DNA from: Alkalihalobacillus deserti
GTDB taxonomy: Bacteria > Bacillota > Bacilli > Bacillales > Bacillaceae_D
Direction: 5' to 3'
Assembly: GCF_020734105.1 (NCBI RefSeq)
Contig: NZ_JAJAFR010000001.1
Coordinates: forward strand, 62,001 to 126,000
DNA: 64,000 bases
The notes beneath the pieces were generated by a model. The model did no database searches. It was given only the letters and a program-made list of their open reading frames with translations, and was not told where the DNA came from. Below are positions 56,963 to 64,000 of the stretch, one piece after another. Numbering within the stretch: position 1 is the first letter of the stretch; each line of letters opens with the position of its first letter. The translations under genes were made by a program, and so were the position numbers.

Positions 56963-57964
56963 ATGGTTTTAGATCCTGGTAGTATTGGTTTATTGATTGG
57001 TTTAGCGGTTTTATTAATTTTGCTTGCCGTATTATTTACATTTGTTCCTGTCATGTTGTGGATTTCAGCTTTGGCAGCCGGAGTTAGGATTGGAATTTTT
57101 GAATTAGTTGGGATGAGGTTACGTCGTGTTATTCCTGCGCGTGTAGTAAATCCATTAATTAAAGCAGTTAAAGCTGGTATTGATTTAAGTACATCAAAGT
57201 TAGAAGGGCATTATCTAGCAGGGGGGAATGTTGACCGTGTTGTTAATGCACTGATTGCAGCACAACGTGCAAACATTGACTTAAGCTTTGAGCGTGCAGC
57301 AGCGATTGATTTAGCAGGTCGTGATGTACTAGAAGCGGTACAAATGAGTGTTAATCCGAAAGTGATTGAAACACCATTTATTGCTGGTGTGGCAATGGAT
57401 GGGATTGAAGTGAAGGCAAAAGCGCGCATCACGGTTCGCGCAAACATTGATCGACTAGTCGGTGGTGCGGGGGAAGATACTGTCATTGCTCGTGTAGGTG
57501 AAGGAATTGTTTCAACGATTGGTTCGGCTAACAATCATAAAAAAGTATTGGAAAATCCAGATATGATTTCGCAAACAGTTCTTTCAAAAGGGTTAGATGC
57601 GGGTACGGCTTTTGAAATTCTTTCGATTGATATTGCAGACATCGATATCGGTAAAAACATCGGTGCTGAACTTCAAACAGATCAAGCGGAAGCAGATAAA
57701 AAGATCGCTCAAGCTAAAGCAGAAGAGCGTCGTGCAATGGCTGTTGCAAAAGAGCAAGAAATGAAAGCGAAAGTTGAAGAAATGCGTGCGAAGGTTGTGG
57801 AAGCAGAAGCAGAAGTACCAATGGCGCTTTCTGAAGCATTGCGTAAAGGTCATATGGGTGTCATGGATTATATGAACTATCAAAATGTGATGGCTGACAC
57901 GGATATGCGTGGTTCCATTAGTAAAGCTACTGATGGAGATTCAAATAGTCCGAAACGAGATTAA
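56963..57964 (+). CDS. floA: Flotillin-like protein FloA
   Basis: 333 residues. N-terminal membrane hairpin (about 8-35), SPFH domain, then an EA-rich coiled coil (about 230-285: [20 protein letters not shown]). Organises functional membrane microdomains and affects membrane fluidity. ATG after GAGGAGG. Confidence 0.96.
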   Translation: MVLDPGSIGLLIGLAVLLILLAVLFTFVPVMLWISALAAGVRIGIFELVGMRLRRVIPARVVNPLIKAVKAGIDLSTSKLEGHYLAGGNVDRVVNALIAAQRANIDLSFERAAAIDLAGRDVLEAVQMSVNPKVIETPFIAGVAMDGIEVKAKARITVRANIDRLVGGAGEDTVIARVGEGIVSTIGSANNHKKVLENPDMISQTVLSKGLDAGTAFEILSIDIADIDIGKNIGAELQTDQAEADKKIAQAKAEERRAMAVAKEQEMKAKVEEMRAKVVEAEAEVPMALSEALRKGHMGVMDYMNYQNVMADTDMRGSISKATDGDSNSPKRD

Positions 57965-58003
57965 TCATGAATCCTTTCCAAGTAATGAAAGGAGGAATTG
58001 ACT

Positions 58004-58528
58004 GTGACATTGGACCAAATATTTGATCTTATCACTGAAAATTTTATTTTTGTGGCTTTGCTAATTGGTGGGTTAATAAGTATGTTTGGGCGATTGACTG
58101 GTGCTGGTCAACAACAAGAGCAGCGTCCAAGCCGTCCACAACGTTCTGATGCACCCCAACAGGAGAAGGTGGATTGGCGAGAGATCTTCAAGCAGGAAGA
58201 GGTGGATCCTGAGCCAGTGCAACGACGTACTTCAACGAATATAGAACCACCTACGCAACATGTCTCTTTTGAAGAAGGTGTCGTGGGCCGTCAACAAGAA
58301 CTTCAAAATCAATATGAAGAGATGCAACGAAAAAGAGAGGTCTCTTCAAGGAAAAGTAAGGAAATACGAAAAGAAGCTAGTACTTCCGAACTGGAGAAAA
58401 AGGATAAATTAGATCTACATTTAAATAATTTGTCTAATAAAGAAGCGATGAAAGCCGTGGTTTGGGCAGAGGTGTTAGGACCACCTAGGTCGCGCCAACC
58501 ACATGCTACGTTTGTGAAAAAACGTTAA
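58004..58528 (+). CDS. yqfB: YqfB-like protein, third gene of the floA operon
   Basis: 174 residues from GTG 58004, eight bases after GGAGG. One N-terminal membrane helix (about 10-28), then a long Q-, R- and E-rich cytoplasmic region and a short C-terminal block SNKEAMKAVVWAEVLGPPRS that looks conserved. Position after floA matches yqfB. Function unknown; a FloA/YqeZ accessory role is inferred from the operon. Confidence 0.78.
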   Translation: MTLDQIFDLITENFIFVALLIGGLISMFGRLTGAGQQQEQRPSRPQRSDAPQQEKVDWREIFKQEEVDPEPVQRRTSTNIEPPTQHVSFEEGVVGRQQELQNQYEEMQRKREVSSRKSKEIRKEASTSELEKKDKLDLHLNNLSNKEAMKAVVWAEVLGPPRSRQPHATFVKKR

Positions 58529-58540
58529 TAAGTCATTCTT

Positions 58541-58575
58541 AGAAGCAGTGCCTACATGGCGCTGCTTCTTTTTTG
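58541..58575 (+). terminator. Terminator of the yqeZ-floA-yqfB operon
   Basis: AGAAGCAGTGCC pairs with GGCGCTGCTTCT (one G-U) around five bases, then six T's. Confidence 0.9.
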
Positions 58576-58700
58576 TATAGTAGCAAAACGTTTGCGACGG
58601 CAATAGAAAGATTTAAGTTCAATATTTTACTTTTTATAAAGGATTCATTGTGATATCGAGCAAAAAATGATCATAAAGATTAGAGGAAGGGGGTTCGCAC

Positions 58701-58991
58701 ATGAAAAAGATGAGACAACAAATGAAGAACTGGATGACGAAGCAGATGCAACTTCCTGCAGATGTCATGATGGACCTGCCGCGAATTACAATGATTGGCC
58801 AGTTACATATTTATATTGAAAACCATCGCGGTGTTTTACGATTCTCTAATCAAGAGCTCCGCTTGTTATTGAAGCAGGGTCAATTATTAATAAAAGGTGA
58901 CAATTTTGTTATTAAGACGATATTACCTGAAGAACTATTACTTGAGGGGCGGATCGATCAAGTCCTGTTTATAGAGGGAAAAGGTACATAG
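58701..58991 (+). CDS. yqfC: Sporulation protein YqfC
   Basis: 96 residues: basic N-terminus, then a beta-rich YabP/YqfC fold with LPRITMIGQLHIYIENHRGV. Mother-cell (sigma-E) gene in B. subtilis, functioning with YqfD. A good sigma-E promoter was not identified with certainty. AGGAAGGGGG precedes the ATG. Confidence 0.93.
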   Translation: MKKMRQQMKNWMTKQMQLPADVMMDLPRITMIGQLHIYIENHRGVLRFSNQELRLLLKQGQLLIKGDNFVIKTILPEELLLEGRIDQVLFIEGKGT

Positions 58992-59044
58992 CTAGAAAGT
59001 TTGCTATAGGGTATACGCATGCTCAGAAGGGGGAAAAACTGTAA

Positions 59045-60244
59045 ATGAATAATAAATGGACTAACCATATTAACGGTTATGTACGAGTGAGGATTGATGG
59101 GGATTATCCAGAGCGTTTTTTAAATAGATGTATTGAACATGACTTTTCCATTTGGCAAATAAAAAGAATAGATGACCGTAGAATTGTTTGTTATATGGAT
59201 GTAGAAGATGCTAAGCGAATACGACCTTTACTTAGACAGACAAATTGTAAGGTATCGTTTGTGCAACGGAGTGGGATGCCCTTCCTTCTTAAACGCATTC
59301 TAAAACGATCTGGTTTTTTAGTGGGGATCATTTCCTTCTTAACGGTTATGTTCGTTCTATCAAATATGGTTTGGGATATCGAAATAAAAGGTGCCTCACC
59401 TCAAGTCGAACATGAACTAAGGCAGGTTGTAACTGAAATGGGAATCAAAAGAGGAACATTTCAATTTTCATTGCCAAGTGTAGAATTGATTCAACGTGAC
59501 GTAACAGAATTGGTTCAAGGGGCTACATGGGTAGGTGTGCGCCAAAAAGGGACGACCTTTGAATTTGAGGTTGTTGAGCAGCAGTTACCAGATGAGGCTG
59601 AACGTTATAGTCCACGACATCTTATCGCAACGAAGAAAGCTATTATTCATAAAATATTTGTGGAGCACGGGCAAGCTGAAGTTAAACCAAATGATTTTGT
59701 CCGTAAGGGAGACAGACTTGTTTCTGGTTATATTGGTAAAAAGGATGCGGAAGATGAAGAAAAGGAGTTAGTACCAGCGCAGGCTATGGTGTTAGGGGAG
59801 ATTTGGTACAAGTCTGATGTATCTGTGCCATTAGACAACTTGTTCACAACTCTAACAGGTGAAAAGAAAGAAAGGCACTATCTTTCTTTTTCAGGATTTA
59901 ATATTCCGATTTGGGGATTTGGTAAAGTGAAATTCCCTGAATATACTCAATTTGAGCATGAACGTCAATTTCAATTTTTGAATTGGTCATTGCCAATTAG
60001 TTATAAAAGAACAGAATTTCTTGAAACCTCTCAATTAAATCGAACGTATACAAAAAAAGAAGCTGTGAGCGCCGCTAGAAAAAGGGCTCGTGTTGATCTT
60101 AAGAAGCATTTGCCCTTGGGTGCGGAAATCATTGGCGAAAAAGTTTTGCACGAGGACGTGGAGAATGGTAAAGTTAACTTAAGGATACATTACCAAGTAA
60201 TAGAAGATATTACATCGGAGCAACCGATTATTCAAGGAGATTGA
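59045..60244 (+). CDS. yqfD: Sporulation protein YqfD
   Basis: 399 residues. A short cytoplasmic N-domain, one membrane helix (about 89-107: SGFLVGIISFLTVMFVLSNM), and a large extracytoplasmic domain with GTFQFSLPSVELIQRDV and a coiled C-end. Required for efficient sporulation in B. subtilis. It overlaps the phoH ribosome binding site. Confidence 0.94.
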   Translation: MNNKWTNHINGYVRVRIDGDYPERFLNRCIEHDFSIWQIKRIDDRRIVCYMDVEDAKRIRPLLRQTNCKVSFVQRSGMPFLLKRILKRSGFLVGIISFLTVMFVLSNMVWDIEIKGASPQVEHELRQVVTEMGIKRGTFQFSLPSVELIQRDVTELVQGATWVGVRQKGTTFEFEVVEQQLPDEAERYSPRHLIATKKAIIHKIFVEHGQAEVKPNDFVRKGDRLVSGYIGKKDAEDEEKELVPAQAMVLGEIWYKSDVSVPLDNLFTTLTGEKKERHYLSFSGFNIPIWGFGKVKFPEYTQFEHERQFQFLNWSLPISYKRTEFLETSQLNRTYTKKEAVSAARKRARVDLKKHLPLGAEIIGEKVLHEDVENGKVNLRIHYQVIEDITSEQPIIQGD

Positions 60245-60249
60245 GTCTA

Positions 60250-61221
60250 TTGACAGAAACTAAAACAATAAAGCTAGAAGTTAAGAATGCCAATGAGGCA
60301 CAAGCGCTTATTGGACCTCATGACAGACACCTTAAGCGAATGGAAGAACAACTAGGAATAACGCTTGTAACACGAGGTGAAGAGGTACAAGTTACTGGAG
60401 ATGCAAAAAAGACAGAAATCGTTGGCAATGTTATTGCTGCCTTAATTCAGTTAATCCGGAAAGGTATATCAATATCGGAGCGTGATGTCGTTTACGCTAT
60501 ACAGTTAGAAGAAAATGATCGTCTTGAAGAATTATTGGAACTTTACGATGAAAAGATAGCTACAAATGTTAAAGGTAAACCAATTATTGCTAAGACATTA
60601 GGGCAACGCCATTATGTATCAGCTTTAAGAAAGAAAGATATGGTGTTTGGTATTGGGCCAGCAGGTACTGGGAAAACCTACTTAGCTGTAGTCATGGCGG
60701 TGACTGCTTTAAAAGAAGGTCAAGTAAAACGAATTGTACTAACTCGACCAGCTGTAGAAGCGGGAGAAAGTCTTGGGTTTTTACCTGGTGATCTTAAAGA
60801 GAAAGTAGACCCTTATTTACGTCCCTTATATGATGCCCTTCACGATGTCCTTGGGATGGAACAGACAGCTCGCTTAATGGAACGCGGAACGATTGAGGTG
60901 GCACCTTTAGCTTATATGCGTGGTCGGACACTAGATGATGCTTTTGTGATTCTGGACGAAGCTCAAAATACAACAAAAGAGCAAATGAAAATGTTTATAA
61001 CTAGACTAGGTTTCGGTTCTAAAATGGTCATTAATGGCGACTTAACACAAATTGATTTACCAAGAGGAAAAAAATCGGGTTTGAAAGTAGCAATTGAAAT
61101 TCTTTCAAATGTTAAAGATCTTTCTTTTATCTACCTTCAACAATCTGATGTTGTCAGGCATACACTGGTTCAGCAAATTATAAACGCCTATGAGCAACAA
61201 GAAGCTACCCAAGAAAAATGA
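60250..61221 (+). CDS. phoH: PhoH-family ATPase
   Basis: 323 residues. KH-like N-domain, then a P-loop NTPase domain with GPAGTGKTYLAV (Walker A, about 137-148), GRTLDDAFVILDEAQN (Walker B) and LTRPAVEAGESLGFLPGDL. Probably RNA-related; function not settled. I start at TTG 60250, ten bases after AAGGAG; TTG 60241 overlaps the yqfD stop and is too close to the site. Confidence 0.95.
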   Translation: MTETKTIKLEVKNANEAQALIGPHDRHLKRMEEQLGITLVTRGEEVQVTGDAKKTEIVGNVIAALIQLIRKGISISERDVVYAIQLEENDRLEELLELYDEKIATNVKGKPIIAKTLGQRHYVSALRKKDMVFGIGPAGTGKTYLAVVMAVTALKEGQVKRIVLTRPAVEAGESLGFLPGDLKEKVDPYLRPLYDALHDVLGMEQTARLMERGTIEVAPLAYMRGRTLDDAFVILDEAQNTTKEQMKMFITRLGFGSKMVINGDLTQIDLPRGKKSGLKVAIEILSNVKDLSFIYLQQSDVVRHTLVQQIINAYEQQEATQEK

Positions 61222-61299
61222 AGAAATCACTCATGCTACCAGTCTGATAAGTTGAAAGTGGACTGAATACAGAAAGCCTTTGCCTAAGAGGCGTTAATA

Positions 61300-61334
61300 G
61301 GAAGACCCTCTTTTAGAAAGAGGGTCTTCCTTTA
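61300..61334 (+). terminator. Terminator after phoH
   Basis: GGAAGACCCTCTTT pairs perfectly with AAAGAGGGTCTTCC around TAG, then TTTAT. It separates phoH from pgpH. Confidence 0.85.
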
Positions 61335-61371
61335 TAAATAAGATGGCAGTTTGGAACGTGAGGTGTTTCAT

Positions 61372-63546
61372 TTGAAAAGACGATCGTCAATTGATCAACA
61401 CAAATGGTGGAAAAGTATTCGGGATCATCAATACATAAGAGGCATTCTTTTTTTCTTAATTGGAATCCTTCTCTATATTCTGTTATTAGGTAATATCATA
61501 CCAGAAAAAATAGACGTACAATTATCGCAGATAGCAGATCAGGATATAAGATCTCCGATTACGGCTGAGCACAAAACGGCTACTGAGGAACGAAGAAGTG
61601 CAGCGGTCGATGAAGTTAGTCCGATTTATGAGTTGAAAAAAGAATATGCACAAAATCAGGTGCGGAAAGTTCATGATATCTTTGATTTAGTTAATCAAGT
61701 TCGATTAGACGAATTAGAGGACAATGTCGAGATTGAACAAGATGAAGAGGACATTCTTAATCGTCAAATTAATTTTGTTAAAGATGTACTAACATCAAGA
61801 ACAAGCAATGATATTTCTGATCAGACTTTAGTAACGTTTTTACAAGCAAGTGATTCACAATTACAAATTGCAAGAGAAACAACGACAAATGCTGTTTATG
61901 AAATTATGAGCGAAAGAATTTCAATTAAAGATTTGACAGAAGCTAAAGAAGAAGTACGCAGTCAAATTGCTATTTCAACAGTTAGTAACGATCTCCTTGA
62001 AGCGATGAAAGAGATAGCCGAGTTTGCGATCATTCCTAACTATATTTATGACGCTAATGCTACTGAACAACTAAGACAAGAGTCTGCAGAGAGTGTAGAA
62101 CCCGTATTGATACGTGAAGGACAGCTTCTAGTTAAAGAAGGGGAAATGATTAACCATGAGATTTATGAACAATTAAGAATCGTTGGTTTATTGGATGATT
62201 CTTTTAATGTATTTCCATATGTAGGATTAGCCATTTTGATTGGATTAATTATTAGCATGCTTTCCTATTATGTTAGTGAAGCCCAAACATCTGTACAAAA
62301 AAACAATAGTCATTTGTTAATGTTCACCCTTGTTTTTATTGTTACCATCGTTATTATGAAGATTACAAGCATGTTTGAAGGATTAGAGATACAAGGTATT
62401 GGTTTTGTTGTCCCTGTATCAGTTGGGGCTATGCTTATTACCTTATTAATTCATACTAGGTTAGCTTTATTTACAGGTATTATGTTTGCAGTAATTGGAA
62501 GTATCATGTTTAATAATGAAACTGTAGGGACTTTTCATTTCAGTTATGGTTTTTATATTTTATTCAGTTCATTTGCAGGGGCGTATTTCCTTAGTAAATC
62601 GAATCAACTTTCTCGAATTCTTCGAGCTGGTTTGTTTGTTTCAATAGTGAATATGGTAGCTGTTGTTGCATTACTATTTATGAAGACGGTTCAGAGCGGT
62701 TGGTTTGAGGTAGGAATGCATGTTGGTTTTGCTTTTTTGTCTGGTTTTGTGGCTGCTGTACTAACTATTGGTTTGTTGCCATTTTTTGAAGCGGGATTTG
62801 GGATTCTATCTACATCAAGGTTAATTGAACTCTCTAGTCCTAATCAACCTCTACTTCGTAAGATTTTAGTAGAAGCTCCGGGTACCTATCATCACAGTGT
62901 TATTGTTGGGAACTTGGCGGAGGCAGCGTGTGAGTCAATAGGTGAAAATGGTTTGCTTGCTCGAGTTGGCTCCTATTATCATGATTTAGGAAAAACAAAA
63001 AGACCACACTTTTTTATTGAAAATCAGATGAAAATGGAGAACCCTCATGATAAGATTTCTCCACAATTAAGTAGAACGATTATCATTGCTCATCCTTATG
63101 ATGGGGCTGATTTATTACGCGAATTTAAAATGCCAAAAGAAATAATTGATATAGCTCAACAACATCATGGAACAACATTATTAAAATATTTTTACCATAA
63201 AGCTAATAAAGACTCGGACCAGGTAATACCTGAATCTCAATTTAGATATCCTGGTCCAAAAGCTCAAACAAAGGTTTCAGCAATTGTAGGAATATCCGAT
63301 AGTGTTGAAGCAGCAGTTCGAACGATACAAAAGCCCACTCCTGATAAAATTGAAGCACTTGTACGGAAAATTATTCAAGATAAACTCGAAGATGGACAAT
63401 TCGATGAGTCCGATTTAACCTTAAAAGAACTAGATCGAGTGGCCGTATCCATTTGTGAAACGCTCAAGGGCACTTTCCATCAACGAATTGAATATCCAGA
63501 AGACGTTAAAGAAAAAGGAGATAAAAAGGATGAACGTAACAGTTGA
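61372..63546 (+). CDS. pgpH: Cyclic-di-AMP phosphodiesterase PgpH (7TM-HD protein)
   Basis: 724 residues. N-terminal helix, a 7TMR-HD extracytoplasmic domain (about 50-285), seven membrane helices (about 285-490), and a cytoplasmic HD phosphodiesterase domain with HHSVIVGNLAEAA and YYHDLGKTKRPHF (His537-Asp538). It hydrolyses c-di-AMP, tying into potassium and osmotic control. Start TTG 61372 follows GAGGTG; TTG 61351 is in frame but has no site. Overlaps ybeY by 17 bases. Confidence 0.94.
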   Translation: MKRRSSIDQHKWWKSIRDHQYIRGILFFLIGILLYILLLGNIIPEKIDVQLSQIADQDIRSPITAEHKTATEERRSAAVDEVSPIYELKKEYAQNQVRKVHDIFDLVNQVRLDELEDNVEIEQDEEDILNRQINFVKDVLTSRTSNDISDQTLVTFLQASDSQLQIARETTTNAVYEIMSERISIKDLTEAKEEVRSQIAISTVSNDLLEAMKEIAEFAIIPNYIYDANATEQLRQESAESVEPVLIREGQLLVKEGEMINHEIYEQLRIVGLLDDSFNVFPYVGLAILIGLIISMLSYYVSEAQTSVQKNNSHLLMFTLVFIVTIVIMKITSMFEGLEIQGIGFVVPVSVGAMLITLLIHTRLALFTGIMFAVIGSIMFNNETVGTFHFSYGFYILFSSFAGAYFLSKSNQLSRILRAGLFVSIVNMVAVVALLFMKTVQSGWFEVGMHVGFAFLSGFVAAVLTIGLLPFFEAGFGILSTSRLIELSSPNQPLLRKILVEAPGTYHHSVIVGNLAEAACESIGENGLLARVGSYYHDLGKTKRPHFFIENQMKMENPHDKISPQLSRTIIIAHPYDGADLLREFKMPKEIIDIAQQHHGTTLLKYFYHKANKDSDQVIPESQFRYPGPKAQTKVSAIVGISDSVEAAVRTIQKPTPDKIEALVRKIIQDKLEDGQFDESDLTLKELDRVAVSICETLKGTFHQRIEYPEDVKEKGDKKDERNS

Positions 63547-64000
63547 TTTTACTGACGAAACGAATGCTTTAACAAAAGAACATCAAGTGCTTGTTGAAAA
63601 GGTCATCATGTTAACTGCCAAAAGGGAAGGATTAAATGGCGAGGTAGAAGTTTCAGTGACAATAGTAGACGAAAAACGGATTCAAGAGATTAACTTGGAA
63701 TATCGAGATAAAAACGAGCCTACTGATGTTATTTCTTTTGCGCTAAATGAACAAGGGGAAGATGAACTAGAGCTAATTCCTAATCCTGATATGCCCAATG
63801 TTCTAGGTGATATCGTCATTTCTCTAGCACATATTAAGGCGCAGTCAGAGGAGTACGAACATTCTTTTGAACGTGAATTAGGTTTTTTGACTGTTCATGG
63901 TATGCTACATTTACTCGGATATGATCATATGACAGAAGCCGAAGAGAAGGAAATGTTCTCAAGGCAAGAGGACATTTTATCTGACTATGGGCTTACACGA
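63530..64000 (+). CDS. ybeY: rRNA maturation endonuclease YbeY (runs to the window edge)
   Basis: 157 codons visible, about the full family length, with no stop before the edge. The metal-binding motif HGMLHLLGYDH is at residues about 123-133, preceded by RDKNEPTDVISFAL. YbeY processes 16S rRNA 3' ends and aids ribosome quality control. ATG 63530 follows AAAAAGG and lies inside pgpH. Confidence 0.95.
   Translation, partial: MNVTVDFTDETNALTKEHQVLVEKVIMLTAKREGLNGEVEVSVTIVDEKRIQEINLEYRDKNEPTDVISFALNEQGEDELELIPNPDMPNVLGDIVISLAHIKAQSEEYEHSFERELGFLTVHGMLHLLGYDHMTEAEEKEMFSRQEDILSDYGLTR

Overview
The window is the chromosome of a low-GC, spore-forming, naturally competent-type Bacillaceae, most likely an alkaliphilic or haloalkaliphilic Bacillus relative (Alkalihalobacillus/Halalkalibacter-like; inference). 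Reasons: a complete seven-gene Mrp Na+/H+ antiporter operon, sporulation genes (sda, gpr, spoIIP, yqxA, yqfC, yqfD), the comE locus, a CIRCE-controlled dnaK operon, and gene order closely matching the yqe-yqf region of B. subtilis.

Layout. 1-6.4 kb: an unidentified partial gene, an SDR stress dehydrogenase, a CstA-type peptide/pyruvate transporter, a DUF2935 protein, histone-like HU, and phosphatidylserine synthase (pssA) divergent from phosphatidylserine decarboxylase (psd). 6.4-12.1 kb: mrpABCDEFG on the minus strand. 12.5-19.3 kb: a small membrane protein, sda with a DnaA-box cluster and an unusual leader hairpin, then yqeH-aroE-yqeI-nadD-yqeK-rsfS-cvfB-yqeM. yqeG, normally upstream of yqeH, is missing. 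19.4-25.8 kb: comER, a DUF2533 gene, comEA-comEB-comEC, yqzM and holA. 25.9-41.1 kb: rpsT, gpr, spoIIP, yqxA, a YjcZ-type tiny membrane protein, lepA, hemW, then hrcA-grpE-dnaK-dnaJ-prmA-rsmE-mtaB.

41.1-54.6 kb is the accessory part. In B. subtilis mtaB is followed by yqeW and rpsU; here about 13 kb lies in that interval: deoC, a gene made of eight nearly identical 57-bp repeats (19-residue G/P/Y units), a KinB-like histidine kinase, a CitA/DctS-type two-component system with a tripartite tricarboxylate transporter (tctC-tctB-tctA) preceded by a perfect cre site, an AEC permease, an unknown protein, a membrane-anchored glutamine-rich protein, the yqeW-type Na/Pi transporter (minus strand) and a TetR regulator. 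54.6-64 kb returns to the conserved order: rpsU-yqeY, a sigma-W-promoted yqeZ-floA-yqfB operon, yqfC-yqfD-phoH-pgpH and a ybeY that runs to the window edge.

I saw no tRNA, rRNA, CRISPR array, insertion sequence or phage gene. I found no clearly new multi-gene system. The most unusual items are the sda leader, where a hairpin separates a strong Shine-Dalgarno from the start codon, the 57-bp coding repeat array, and the regulatory set around the tricarboxylate transporter.
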